DNA of 50,835 nt from Clostridia bacterium (GTDB taxonomy: Bacteria; Bacillota; Clostridia; Christensenellales; SZUA-584), in assembly GCA_018648645.1 (NCBI GenBank), contig JABGQS010000017.1, positions 1-50,835 on the forward strand. Direction: 5' to 3'. The translations under genes and the position numbers were made by a program. Below, piece after piece: positions 43,516-50,835 of this stretch. The notes under the pieces were generated by a model, which did not search any database, was not told the DNA's origin, and was given only the letters and a program-made list of their open reading frames with translations. The stretch's first letter is position 1; the number at the start of each line of letters is the position of its first letter.

Positions 43516-44592
43516 CTACTCCAAATTCTTGCTATACCGCATGCCTTCGCCGCGCAGTATTTGCACGATCTGCTCGTCCGTCACCTCATACTCGAACAGC
43601 TCGCTGTAAAACTCTCGCATAAGCTCCTCCAAGTTCACATCACCAAACGTGTCAGGGTACAGCGTCTTCGCCGTCCAAACAATCGCCAGCGGTGTCTCAA
43701 TAGATGTCGTGTGTCCCCATCTCGATATCCCCACAGGCATCAAATAAACATCGCCGTTTTTTACAGCCTGCATGTTTTGCCACGCCGCCTGCTCATTTAT
43801 ATACTCGTATGTAGTATCCACGTTGCACAAAATCACCTGCGGGTCCCACATAAGTATCTGCTCCAGCGTGGTGTAATACTTGTCCTCGTCTATCGCAAGC
43901 TGCCCGCCAAGAGACACGTCAATACCGCCCGCAGCCTTCATCCAATCCTGCGGCAGCGTATTGCGTCCCACGGTGTTCACTGCTTCGTTGATACTGTGAT
44001 ACACAGTCACATCGCTCTCATTTCGCTCCTCATGCAACGCACTCACCATGTCCAAAACCTTATCGTAAAAGTCGATATACACCTGCGCCTCCGTCTCCTC
44101 GTTCAGCACATCGGCAATCACGCGCACCAGCGTTTTCTGCTCCTCTATCGAATCAAACGACACCACCACATACGGCAGCCCCACTTCGTCCAGCTTTCTC
44201 ATCGCTTTTTCGTCCAAATACATATCGTGCGAAACAAACACCACATCGACATCCAGCGATACCAGCTCCTCAATATTAAAATCCCCGCTCACCTTAACAA
44301 CGCTCGCGTTTTTAATCTCGGGGCATATCTCGTGCAGCATCTTGTCTCTTTGCAGCCCGTTGCTCGTCGCCACAATATCCTCTCCGTGCCCCAGCATCAC
44401 CGTAATATGTCCGGCCGGCGAATACGTCGCAGCAATCCTGTCAACGTTTTGCACAATACGCACCTGCCTGCCGACACAATCAACAACCGTGCGCATCTGC
44501 TCGCCATTTTTCGGCTCCTCAACACGCGCTCCGCAAGCCGTAAAACTCACAGCCATCATTATGCAAACTAAAACTAATATCGCTTTTCTCAC
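43516..44592 (-). CDS. BtuF/FepB-type ABC transporter binding lipoprotein, possible molybdate/tungstate binder
   Basis: A 358-residue cluster A-II (helical-backbone) binding protein. From the GTG at 44592 (GGGAG five bases upstream) it has a lipoprotein signal with lipobox FTAC (Cys20). Family segments are IAATYSPAGHITVMLGHGEDIVA, LVSLDVDVVFVSHDMY, WDPQVILCN and LYPDTFGDVNLEEL. These proteins bind siderophores, cobalamin or haem; the related MolA of Haemophilus binds molybdate/tungstate. The operon with moeA genes and the mobile-element-free context favour an oxyanion. It lies 14 bases after the ATPase gene. Confidence 0.88.
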   Translation of the reverse strand: MRKAILVLVCIMMAVSFTACGARVEEPKNGEQMRTVVDCVGRQVRIVQNVDRIAATYSPAGHITVMLGHGEDIVATSNGLQRDKMLHEICPEIKNASVVKVSGDFNIEELVSLDVDVVFVSHDMYLDEKAMRKLDEVGLPYVVVSFDSIEEQKTLVRVIADVLNEETEAQVYIDFYDKVLDMVSALHEERNESDVTVYHSINEAVNTVGRNTLPQDWMKAAGGIDVSLGGQLAIDEDKYYTTLEQILMWDPQVILCNVDTTYEYINEQAAWQNMQAVKNGDVYLMPVGISRWGHTTSIETPLAIVWTAKTLYPDTFGDVNLEELMREFYSELFEYEVTDEQIVQILRGEGMRYSKNLE

Positions 44593-44605
44593 TATCTCTC
44601 CCGCT

Positions 44606-45397
44606 TTATCTCGCAACAAACGCTTTACTCTCGTCGCTATACTGCAATATCTCACAATCCACATTGTACACTTCCGCTATGTTTTGCTTGGTCAACACCT
44701 TGCTCGGCGCGCCATAATGCTTGATGCGCCCTTGCACAAACAACGCGGCGTTCACCGCCAAGTTCTCGTTCTCAAAGTAATACGCATGATTCGGCTGATG
44801 CGTCGCCAGCACAACCGTCTTGCCCGTTTTTCTCACCATATCCTTTATGCGCCGCAGCACCATCATCTCGTTTTTCACGTCTAGAGACGATGTCGGTTCG
44901 TCCAGCAATATAATATCCGCGTTCTGCGCCAGCGAGCGCGCAATCATCACCAGCTGCTTTTCTCCGCCCGACAGCTTGGTAAACGCCCTGTCAGCAAACT
45001 GCGTCAGCCCCATGCTTCTCAGCGCCTCCTGCGCAATTTGGCTGTCCTTCCTTCTCGGCGCAGACAGCTTGCCGATGTGCGGATTCCTGCCCATCAACAC
45101 AATTTCCATAACGGTGTACGGGAAAATATTGGACGTGCTTTGCGGCACATACGCCACCCTCTTCGCTTTGTCCGATATCGAAAAAACCTTATCCTCAACG
45201 CCAGCGATATGTATGCTCCCCTGCTCGTGCTTCCTGTACCCAATGATGCAGTCGAGCAACGTCGTTTTACCGCACCCGTTTGGACCAAGCAAAACCACAA
45301 CCTCGCCCTGGCTCACGTTAAGATCCAGCCGCTCCAGCACCACCCTATCTTCGTATTTAAAATGAAGTTCCTTTATACTCAGCACATTCATTACCAT
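44606..45397 (-). CDS. ABC transporter ATP-binding protein (FecE/BtuD/MolC-like)
   Basis: A 263-residue ATPase: Walker A GPNGCGKTT, Q-loop VAYVPQST, signature LSGGEKQLVMIARSLA, Walker B IILLDEPTSSLD and switch His in LATHQPNHA. It powers the FecCD-type permease whose gene overlaps its start by seven bases. The start may be ATG 45397 or ATG 45391. The C-terminal extension (IKHYGAPSKVLTKQNIAEVYNVDCEI) is typical of iron/cobalamin/molybdate importers of type II. Confidence 0.95.
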   Translation of the reverse strand: MVMNVLSIKELHFKYEDRVVLERLDLNVSQGEVVVLLGPNGCGKTTLLDCIIGYRKHEQGSIHIAGVEDKVFSISDKAKRVAYVPQSTSNIFPYTVMEIVLMGRNPHIGKLSAPRRKDSQIAQEALRSMGLTQFADRAFTKLSGGEKQLVMIARSLAQNADIILLDEPTSSLDVKNEMMVLRRIKDMVRKTGKTVVLATHQPNHAYYFENENLAVNAALFVQGRIKHYGAPSKVLTKQNIAEVYNVDCEILQYSDESKAFVAR

Positions 45398-46398
45398 CCG
45401 CCCCCTTTTGTTCTGCGCAGCAAAAACACATAAAACGGCAGTCCGATGAATGATGTCAGCATCCCGATCGGAAGTTCTGCCGATGTAATCGTTCTTGCCA
45501 ATATATCAATCAGCGCCAAAAACCCTGCGCCCAGCAAAAAGCTGTACGGTATTATCACCCTGTTGTTGCTCCCCAGCAGCATGCGCACAATGTGCGGTAT
45601 AACCAGCCCAATCCATCCTATCGTACCTACAACCGACACCGCCGCCGCCGTGCCAAGCGCGCTCAACGCCACCACCAATATCTTTATAACACGCGTGTTG
45701 ATTCCAAGCGCGTGCGCATCTCGTTCACCCATCGACAGCACATTTATTTTCCATCCTAGTATCGACAACCCAATCGCGCTGACTAACACAGGCACAAGCA
45801 CATAAAGCACCTGCGCATAGCTCACATTCGCAAGGCTGCCCATCAGCCAAAACACAATGGATGGCAGCTGATCTGTCGGGTCTGCGACAAACTTGCCCAT
45901 CGATATCAGCGACGAAAACAGCGCCGACACAATCACACCGCCAAGCACCAGCATCAGCTTTGGTGACGATTTATAAACCGTACCAATCATATACGCCAGC
46001 AGCACCGCTATCAGCCCAAACCCAAACGCGAACAGTATGGTAATAGCTTGCGAGTTGCCAAACGCGATAATTCCGACTATCGCGCCAAACCCAGCGCCCG
46101 AGCTCACTCCAAGCATACCCGAGTCCACCAGCGGGTTCTTGAACATGCCTTGCAAACTTGCACCGCTCGCAGCCAATATTCCGCCCACCAGCAGTCCTAG
46201 TATCGCCCGCGGTATCCGCAAATCGTACACAATAGAATACGCAATTTCACCCGAATGCTGCGCCGGAGAAAAAATCATTCTTACAACTTCCACAAACCCC
46301 AGCTCATATCTTCCGATGAATATTGATAGTATAAATGCGATCAGCGGCAAAACGATAATCGCAGTTTTTATGGCTCTCGCCCTATTTGCTTTTGTCAC
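45391..46398 (-). CDS. FecCD-family ABC transporter permease (BtuC/MolB-like)
   Basis: A 335-residue type II importer permease with about ten membrane segments. Marker strings are YDLRIPRAILGLLVGGILAASGASLQGMFKNPL, GVSSGAGFGAIV, IGWIGLVIPHIVRMLLG and the C-terminal ELPIGMLTSFIGLPFYVFLLRR. Homodimers form the pore for siderophore, cobalamin or molybdate import. A GTG at 46398 is preferred to the distant TTG at 46446 because it leaves a normal short N-terminus; it overlaps the end of the upstream gene by 17 bases. It is the second gene of the Mo-cofactor operon. Confidence 0.93.
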   Translation of the reverse strand: MTKANRARAIKTAIIVLPLIAFILSIFIGRYELGFVEVVRMIFSPAQHSGEIAYSIVYDLRIPRAILGLLVGGILAASGASLQGMFKNPLVDSGMLGVSSGAGFGAIVGIIAFGNSQAITILFAFGFGLIAVLLAYMIGTVYKSSPKLMLVLGGVIVSALFSSLISMGKFVADPTDQLPSIVFWLMGSLANVSYAQVLYVLVPVLVSAIGLSILGWKINVLSMGERDAHALGINTRVIKILVVALSALGTAAAVSVVGTIGWIGLVIPHIVRMLLGSNNRVIIPYSFLLGAGFLALIDILARTITSAELPIGMLTSFIGLPFYVFLLRRTKGGGW

Positions 46399-46900
46399 GT
46401 CTTCTGTTTCGAATTGCAGTAATGCCAACTGCCGCAACCGCCGCAATAATAATCAGCAGCCACCAATATCGAAAGCCGCTTGTCTCGCTTTGCGCTGTCG
46501 TAAACGATATTGTTATATCCTGCCCTAGCGTGTTGCCGTTCTTTCCGCTCAGCGCTCCGCTTATAATCAGCTTATAGCTCGCCCCCTCTTCCAATATCTC
46601 AGCCGGTCTAACGATTATCGTCCTTTTCATTTCCGGCTCAATTTGATCATCCGCCATTTCGATATAAACAGGAACTCCCTGCCCGCCGCTCCTCAGCGCA
46701 ATGCTCGAGGCGTTGTTTTGCGCCACAGCTGCATTCACTACGTTGTTGCTGAACTCCAGCACAATCACCACATCAACAAGCACATCGCTCTGTCCGTCCG
46801 CAACGCTCGAGGCTTCCAGCGCAACCGCATTATCCTCCGCCAACGCAGACGACGATAAAACAACCAAAACCAACACAATAACAATTAACACCCTTTTCAT
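46382..46900 (-). CDS. Secreted Ig-like (Big_5/SbsA-type) protein with C-terminal membrane anchor
   Basis: A 172-residue protein: signal peptide (1 to about 22, ending SSSALA), one Ig-like domain of the Big_5 type (VVIVLEFSNNVVNAAV, then RTIIVRPAEILEEGASYKLIISGAL and GQDITISFTT), and a C-terminal TM helix (WWLLIIIAAVAAVGITAI) followed by a basic tail. It should sit on the outer face of the membrane. GAAGGAG precedes the ATG. It is the first gene after a leader that looks like a Moco riboswitch and overlaps the permease gene, so it may help the importer outside the cell. That role is inference. Confidence 0.8.
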   Translation of the reverse strand: MKRVLIVIVLVLVVLSSSALAEDNAVALEASSVADGQSDVLVDVVIVLEFSNNVVNAAVAQNNASSIALRSGGQGVPVYIEMADDQIEPEMKRTIIVRPAEILEEGASYKLIISGALSGKNGNTLGQDITISFTTAQSETSGFRYWWLLIIIAAVAAVGITAIRNRRRDKSK

Positions 46901-46950
46901 AAATGCTCCTTCTGTTTTGCTTCGCCCGACTATTTATATTTTTACACACG

Positions 46951-46982
46951 AAAAAAGAAAAACTCCTCGGTTTCCCGAAAAG
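46951..46982 (-). terminator. Terminator hairpin in the leader of the Mo-cofactor operon
   Basis: On the minus strand CTTTTCGG-GAAA-CCGAGGAG forms eight pairs (two G-T) and is followed by TTTTTCTTTTTT. It lies before the first gene, not after one, so it most likely acts as the switchable terminator of a riboswitch. Confidence 0.7.
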
Positions 46983-47105
46983 CCAAATGCGCAGCAAAAA
47001 GTATCGCTGCACATCGTGTCTTCTTTCCAATCGGGAGGCACATTCGTTTCCAAACATACCCTATCGTCTCAATTCCGTGGCAAAACTTTAGGAATTTTCG
47101 ATCGA
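46955..47105 (-). promoter_or_regulatory. Candidate molybdenum-cofactor (Moco) riboswitch
   Basis: The roughly 150-base leader of the Mo-cofactor operon is highly structured. It holds a hairpin AATTCC/GGAATT (47071-47096), the string GTGCCTCCCGATTGG (from 47041 down), a 9-pair hairpin (46987-47014) and the terminator TCGGGAAACCGAGGAG. TCCCGA (47031-47036) can pair with TCGGGA (46973-46978) of the terminator arm, giving two exclusive structures. From memory, the CCTCCC segment and GAAA-loop end resemble the Moco RNA motif (RF01055). The downstream genes (importer, two moeA) are what that riboswitch controls. A cobalamin riboswitch was considered and not supported. Confidence 0.55.
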
Positions 47106-47119
47106 AGCACAATATATAT

Positions 47120-47147
47120 TTGATTTAACCGTATTATAGCATATAAT
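47120..47147 (+). promoter_or_regulatory. Promoter of mogA
   Basis: TTGATT (47120-47125), a 16-base spacer and TATAAT (47142-47147), 40 bases before the mogA start. Confidence 0.65.
47133..47141 (-). promoter_or_regulatory. Extended -10 promoter of the Mo-cofactor operon leader
   Basis: TGCTATAAT on the minus strand lies inside the spacer of the divergent mogA promoter, so the two promoters interleave. The expected RNA start is near 47126, just before the riboswitch candidate. Confidence 0.55.
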
Positions 47148-47186
47148 AAGTATAGGTAATAGTAGTTTTCGCAAGAGGGGTAAGAT

Positions 47187-47678
47187 ATGTATACAGTCGG
47201 AATCATCACCGCCAGCGACAAAGGCGCAGCAGGACAGCGAGAGGATACGGCCGGTCCGTTGATCGCGCAAATCATGGCAACCGCAGGCTACGACGTAAAG
47301 CAAACGCTCATCGTTGCTGATGAGCAAAGCTTAATAGCAAGCGCTCTAATTGACTTCGCTGACAACAAGAAATACAACCTCATTCTCACCACCGGCGGCA
47401 CAGGGCTTGCCCCGCGCGACGTTACGCCTGAAGCCACGCTCAGCGTTATCAAAAAGCAAACACCCGGCATCAGCGAAGCAATGCGTCATCATAGCCTGCG
47501 AATCACCCCCAAAGCGATGCTTTCACGCGGTGTCAGCGGTATACGCAGCAAATGCCTCATCGTCAACTTGCCGGGCAGCCCAAAAGCAGTGTCCGAGTGC
47601 CTATCGTTCATTCTTGAACCTCTCTCGCACGGTCTTGATATTCTGAACGGTAACGACAGCGAATGCGCGCGCGAATAG
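47187..47678 (+). CDS. mogA: MogA/MoaB-type molybdopterin adenylyltransferase
   Basis: A 163-residue MogA-family protein. Motifs include TVGIITASDKGAAGQREDTAGP, the glycine-rich TTGGTGLAPRDVTPEAT with catalytic Asp, and NLPGSPKAVSECLSFIL. It adenylylates molybdopterin before MoeA inserts the metal. AGAGGGG precedes the ATG. It is divergent from the large Mo-cofactor operon and shares its promoter region, which fits joint control. The gene is followed by the fumarase unit, which has its own promoter. Confidence 0.94.
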   Translation: MYTVGIITASDKGAAGQREDTAGPLIAQIMATAGYDVKQTLIVADEQSLIASALIDFADNKKYNLILTTGGTGLAPRDVTPEATLSVIKKQTPGISEAMRHHSLRITPKAMLSRGVSGIRSKCLIVNLPGSPKAVSECLSFILEPLSHGLDILNGNDSECARE

Positions 47679-47687
47679 CGCAACCAT

Positions 47688-47716
47688 TTGCAGCAGCATC
47701 TATGATGAGCTATAAT
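47688..47716 (+). promoter_or_regulatory. Promoter of the fumarase genes
   Basis: TTGCAG (47688-47693), a 17-base spacer and TATAAT (47711-47716), 27 bases before the start of the alpha subunit gene. Confidence 0.7.
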
Positions 47717-47742
47717 GATATAAAATAAATTGAGGTACTTTT

Positions 47743-48579
47743 ATGCGAACGATTGACAGCAAACTCATGACACAAACGGTGCGCGACTTGTTCTTGTCCG
47801 CCGCAAAAATGCCGGGCAGCGACGCGCTCAGAGCCATTGAATCTGCGCACGAAACAGAGACTTGTGCACCGTCCAAGCAGGCGCTTGCCCAGCTTATCGA
47901 CAACGCCCGCATCAGTGGCGAGACAGGCATGCCCTACTGCCAAGACACCGGAATGGCGGTCGTTTTTATCGACGTTGGTCAAGACGTCCACATTGACGGC
48001 GACATCACCGCCGCAGTCAACGAAGGCGTGCGTGGGGCGTACAAGCAAGGTTACTTCCGCATGTCGGTGCTCGACCCATTAACGCGACAAAACACCCTCG
48101 ACAATACGCCCGCGGTAATCCATTTTAACATCGTCCCCGGCGACAAAATCGACATTACTGTCGCGCCCAAAGGTTTTGGCAGCGAGAACATGAGCCGCAT
48201 CGCCATGCTCAAACCGAGCGATGGAATCACGGGTATACAGAACTTCGTTATAGATTGCGTTAAGACAGCAGGCGGCAGCCCGTGCCCTCCTGTCGTTCTC
48301 GGTGTCGGTATAGGCGGCACGTTCGAGAAATGCGCCCTACTCGCCAAGAAACAGCTCCTTCGCGACATCGGCAGCACAAACGAGGACGACGCGCTGGCAA
48401 AGCTGGAGCAATCGCTAAAAATCGACATCAACGCGCTTGGCATTGGCGCAATGGGCTTTGGCGGAAGCAATTACTGCCTCGCCGTCCACATCGCCAAATA
48501 CTCGACTCACATAGCAGGTCTACCCGTCGCAGTCAACTTTCAATGCCACGCCGCGCGTCACGCACATGCAACCATATAA
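47743..48579 (+). CDS. Class I fumarate hydratase (or tartrate dehydratase), alpha subunit
   Basis: A 278-residue alpha subunit of the two-subunit iron-sulfur hydro-lyases. The likely [4Fe-4S] ligands are Cys66 (PYCQDTGM), Cys181 (GGSPCPP) and Cys197 (FEKCALL). GSENMSRIAML and the glycine-rich GVGIGG are substrate-site blocks. Together with the next gene it interconverts fumarate and malate; L-tartrate dehydratase is very similar and cannot be excluded. GAGG precedes the ATG. The beta gene begins nine bases later. The type is oxygen-labile, consistent with an anaerobe. Confidence 0.93.
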   Translation: MRTIDSKLMTQTVRDLFLSAAKMPGSDALRAIESAHETETCAPSKQALAQLIDNARISGETGMPYCQDTGMAVVFIDVGQDVHIDGDITAAVNEGVRGAYKQGYFRMSVLDPLTRQNTLDNTPAVIHFNIVPGDKIDITVAPKGFGSENMSRIAMLKPSDGITGIQNFVIDCVKTAGGSPCPPVVLGVGIGGTFEKCALLAKKQLLRDIGSTNEDDALAKLEQSLKIDINALGIGAMGFGGSNYCLAVHIAKYSTHIAGLPVAVNFQCHAARHAHATI

Positions 48580-48588
48580 GGAGTCTTC

Positions 48589-49110
48589 ATGAAGCAGATA
48601 CAAGCACCATTCAATGCCACCGATATAAAGTTACTGCACGCAGGCGACATTGTTTCACTTTCCGGCAACGTATATACTGCAAGAGACGCAGCACACGCTC
48701 GGCTTTTCGAGCTGCTTAATAATAACCAACCCTTACCCATACCGATTGCGGGCAGCGGTATATTCTACGCAGGTCCTTGTCCCGACATGCCGGGGCGCGT
48801 CATCAACTCGTGCGGGCCAACCACGTCCTCGCGCATGAACGCATTCGCCCCCACGCTGTACGACATGGGTCTAAATTTCGTCATCGGCAAAGGTCCCGTC
48901 TCAAGCGACGTAAAGCAAGCTATCACTCGCAACGGTGCAGTGTACTTTGCGGCAGTCGGCGGCGCAGGCGCGCTTATAGCGTCCCATATCACAGTAGCAG
49001 AAAAAATCGCCTTTGACGACCTTGGTGCAGAGGCGATTCGTCAGCTTACATTCGATAAAGTACCGCTTATTGTCGCAATCGACTCATACGGCAGTAGCGT
49101 ATTTTGCTAA
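48589..49110 (+). CDS. Class I fumarate hydratase (or tartrate dehydratase), beta subunit
   Basis: A 173-residue beta subunit: SLSGNVYTARDAAHARL, IFYAGPCPDMPGRVINSCGPTTSSRM and FVIGKGPVSSDVKQAI are all standard, as is the terminal EAIRQLTFDKVPLIVAIDSYG. It supplies the swivelling domain of the hydratase active site. AAGGAG precedes the ATG. Its stop overlaps the stop of the convergent CotH-family gene by a few bases, leaving no room for a terminator between them. Confidence 0.94.
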   Translation: MKQIQAPFNATDIKLLHAGDIVSLSGNVYTARDAAHARLFELLNNNQPLPIPIAGSGIFYAGPCPDMPGRVINSCGPTTSSRMNAFAPTLYDMGLNFVIGKGPVSSDVKQAITRNGAVYFAAVGGAGALIASHITVAEKIAFDDLGAEAIRQLTFDKVPLIVAIDSYGSSVFC

Positions 49111-50835
49111 TACCCATCATCGGGGAACAATTCTGCCATCCTCTCGTCAGATAATTTAAAGTATCGCTGCAAATCATCTTTGCATTGATCCGCCCTCACC
49201 AACAGATATCCTCTTAGTCTGTCAATTTCTTTTTGCCAGCTGCTAACAGATCGCGGCGCATGCCATCTTTTAACGTGCCTGTCCATCTCTACCTCAACCT
49301 CACCCACCATACTGTCAAACAGCGCTACTATCGTCTCGGGCGCAAAGGTTGTTTGCAAAATATAAGCGTATCTTTCGATAAACGCTTGCTTCCACCCCTC
49401 ATTTTGTAGCAGCGCGTACGGAATGTCCATGTTTGTTTTCGAGAGATTCCCCCCTGTCCATGTAACGCCGTATCTGCTGAAATACGAGCCAAGATAAGAC
49501 GGTCCTCCCCCATACCTAAACGCATAATCCAAATCAAAAAGCATTGGTCGCCACTCGTGCTCATAGTCAACAGTTCGCCAATATTTCTGGTTATACATAT
49601 CCCAATTATTAATAAAAGTTTGCACGATAATGTAATCAATAAACGCCTGCTCGTCAACCATACCGATAAACTCATTATAGTTTTCTTCGATTCCCATATC
49701 GTGCGTCCTTGCGAACTTTCTCACATCCAAAAATTCTTCGTTTGTGCCGCAAATCGCTGTAGAGTTTCTGCGTACCACTTCAATATCGTCTCTGTCAAAA
49801 TCGTAAGCGGACGCAAAATGATCCTCGTTTTGGTTTTCGCTCAACCAATACATTCCCCAATACCTGCCGTTAATATACACCGCCACCGGTTTCTGCTGCA
49901 TATTATCAACATCCATGTCCTGCACAGCCATCTCGAAAAACGCCGTCTTCATATGCGAATAGAACAAGTCCTGCCCGGAGTTCCTAATCGTCAGCGACTG
50001 AAAATCCACAACCGGATAATCGTCAAAAAACGGGTACACCACATCGCTTTGCCCGTATCCGCCGCGCAGATAAATGTTCAACGACTTTTGAGGATAGCTG
50101 CGGCTTATCAGCCCAACCACCCGAATACCCGCCGGAAACGACACTCCAATACTTCCATCGCTTTCATAGTACTCTATGTGCACCTCTTCTTCTCTGTTAC
50201 TTCGTGACGAAGAATACGCATAGTTAATATCGTCCCAATCGCCCGATATACACAGCACCGCAATGTCATGCTCGGCCTCCACCAAATAGTTCGTTGTCAC
50301 AATCGGGCTGTTTAGCATACCTGCCGACACCGCAATCGCGCGCAACGGCAGCGACTCATTTATCACCACACCGCCAGTGTACAACAATGAGCTCGTCGTC
50401 GGTCTGTCCCCATTAATCGTATAGTAAATCTGCGCACTCTCATCCGCGCAGCTAATCTGCACCACAGTTCCTTTGTCAGCATACCCTCCAAGCACAGAGA
50501 ATACGGGCTCGCTCGTGTACGCGCTATACCCCTCATCCGCATTCGCTTTGCCCTCCGTCGTTGTAGTGAAAAACACACGTCCGCCTTGCTCATCGCCACC
50601 AAGCCGCCCCGCGCTGTTGCCAACGCCAATCACCCCGGTGTCAAACATGTCAATCACAACGCCACTCGGCGCACTCAGCACCAGCTTTTCGCCCGACACC
50701 GCAATGTTAAACGGCGCGGTACTCTCCGTCTGCTCCTGCGCGGTACCGCTCGCGTAAATCACCGCATACCCGCCCGCTTTCACGGTAATGCTAGGCATCT
50801 GCCACATATACGGATCATTCAAACTGTCGCTCAAG
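49107..50835 (-). CDS. CotH-family protein with LTD and chitobiase-like domains (N-terminus outside window)
   Basis: At least 575 residues of a large surface protein; the frame is open to the right edge, so the start is not seen. In order: a lamin-tail-like (LTD) region (about 1-95, AGGYAVIYASGTAQ, EKLVLSAPSGVVIDMFD), a chitobiase C-terminal-like Ig domain (about 115-185, IYYTINGDRPTTSSLLYTG), then a CotH kinase-like domain (about 200-550) with VAVYINGRYWGMYWLSENQNEDH and MLFDLDYAFRYGG. CotH proteins include a spore-coat kinase of Bacillus; many clostridial relatives are surface or cellulosome-linked. The role here is unknown, but the Ig-type domains suggest extracellular display. Confidence 0.88.
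   Translation of the reverse strand, partial: LSDSLNDPYMWQMPSITVKAGGYAVIYASGTAQEQTESTAPFNIAVSGEKLVLSAPSGVVIDMFDTGVIGVGNSAGRLGGDEQGGRVFFTTTTEGKANADEGYSAYTSEPVFSVLGGYADKGTVVQISCADESAQIYYTINGDRPTTSSLLYTGGVVINESLPLRAIAVSAGMLNSPIVTTNYLVEAEHDIAVLCISGDWDDINYAYSSSRSNREEEVHIEYYESDGSIGVSFPAGIRVVGLISRSYPQKSLNIYLRGGYGQSDVVYPFFDDYPVVDFQSLTIRNSGQDLFYSHMKTAFFEMAVQDMDVDNMQQKPVAVYINGRYWGMYWLSENQNEDHFASAYDFDRDDIEVVRRNSTAICGTNEEFLDVRKFARTHDMGIEENYNEFIGMVDEQAFIDYIIVQTFINNWDMYNQKYWRTVDYEHEWRPMLFDLDYAFRYGGGPSYLGSYFSRYGVTWTGGNLSKTNMDIPYALLQNEGWKQAFIERYAYILQTTFAPETIVALFDSMVGEVEVEMDRHVKRWHAPRSVSSWQKEIDRLRGYLLVRADQCKDDLQRYFKLSDERMAELFPDDGY

Noticed and set aside
39014-44571. Long plus-strand open frames (39014-40447, 42046-43308, 43345-44571)
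   Set aside because: They run opposite to moeA, the TiaS-like gene and the binding protein. They lack recognisable domains and come from the codon bias of the minus-strand genes.
46955-47105. Cobalamin riboswitch as an explanation for the leader
   Set aside because: The transporter family made this attractive, but I found no box like GCCACTG or AGTCAGGAGACCTGCC; the CCTCCC and GAAA-loop features fit a Moco element better.

Overview
The window looks like chromosomal DNA of an anaerobic member of the Bacillota, most likely class Clostridia. Support comes from YesN/YesM-type two-component signalling, lipoproteins with Gram-positive lipoboxes, strong purine-rich ribosome binding sites (AGGAGG type) with some GTG and TTG starts, two-subunit oxygen-labile fumarase, a CotH-family protein, many 4Fe-4S motifs, and sigma-A-like promoters with extended -10 elements. 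The species cannot be named from the sequence. Almost all genes lie on the minus strand; the exceptions are the IS remnant, a DUF6512-like membrane protein, mogA and the fumarase pair.

Left part (1-13.8 kb): the 3' end of an IS3-type transposase; a sugar-sensing three-gene unit (response regulator, histidine kinase, orphan substrate-binding lipoprotein); a unit of AEC transporter, tautomerase, RdhA/QueG-like iron-sulfur protein and CobW GTPase behind a very unusual PHP-Cache-PAS-DUF294 membrane protein; a GH3 lipoprotein; and the DUF6512-like protein. Next (13.8-23.5 kb) come four diverged members of the uroporphyrinogen decarboxylase/methyltransferase superfamily, a D-2-hydroxyacid dehydrogenase, an M20 amidohydrolase, a SAM methyltransferase and an orphan FrdA-like flavoprotein.

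Middle part (23.5-35.8 kb): a sugar-acid and sugar-phosphate catabolic island. It holds an AraC regulator, KDG kinase, KDPG aldolase, a fucose/arabinose isomerase-like protein, a HAD phosphatase, two deoxyribose-phosphate aldolase paralogues, an SDR, a class II aldolase, a Gfo/Idh oxidoreductase, one bacterial microcompartment (BMC) shell protein and a DapA-family lyase. Both DeoC paralogues have an N-terminal amphipathic helix like a BMC encapsulation peptide and a C-terminal CxxCxxCxxxCP iron-sulfur motif. One of them sits directly upstream of the shell gene behind a near-consensus promoter. This is the most interesting system in the window.

Right part (35.9-50.8 kb): small acetyltransferase and VOC genes, an AT-rich lipoprotein gene, a block of repeats built partly from tRNA 3' ends, and two tRNA-Leu genes with a shared terminator. 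A long molybdenum-cofactor operon follows (Big_5-like protein, FecCD-type permease, ATPase, binding protein, TiaS-like protein, MoeA, MoeA-PBP fusion, MOSC). Its leader resembles a Moco riboswitch ending in a terminator. mogA is divergent from it, with interleaved promoters. A two-subunit fumarase and the C-terminal part of a CotH-family protein close the window.
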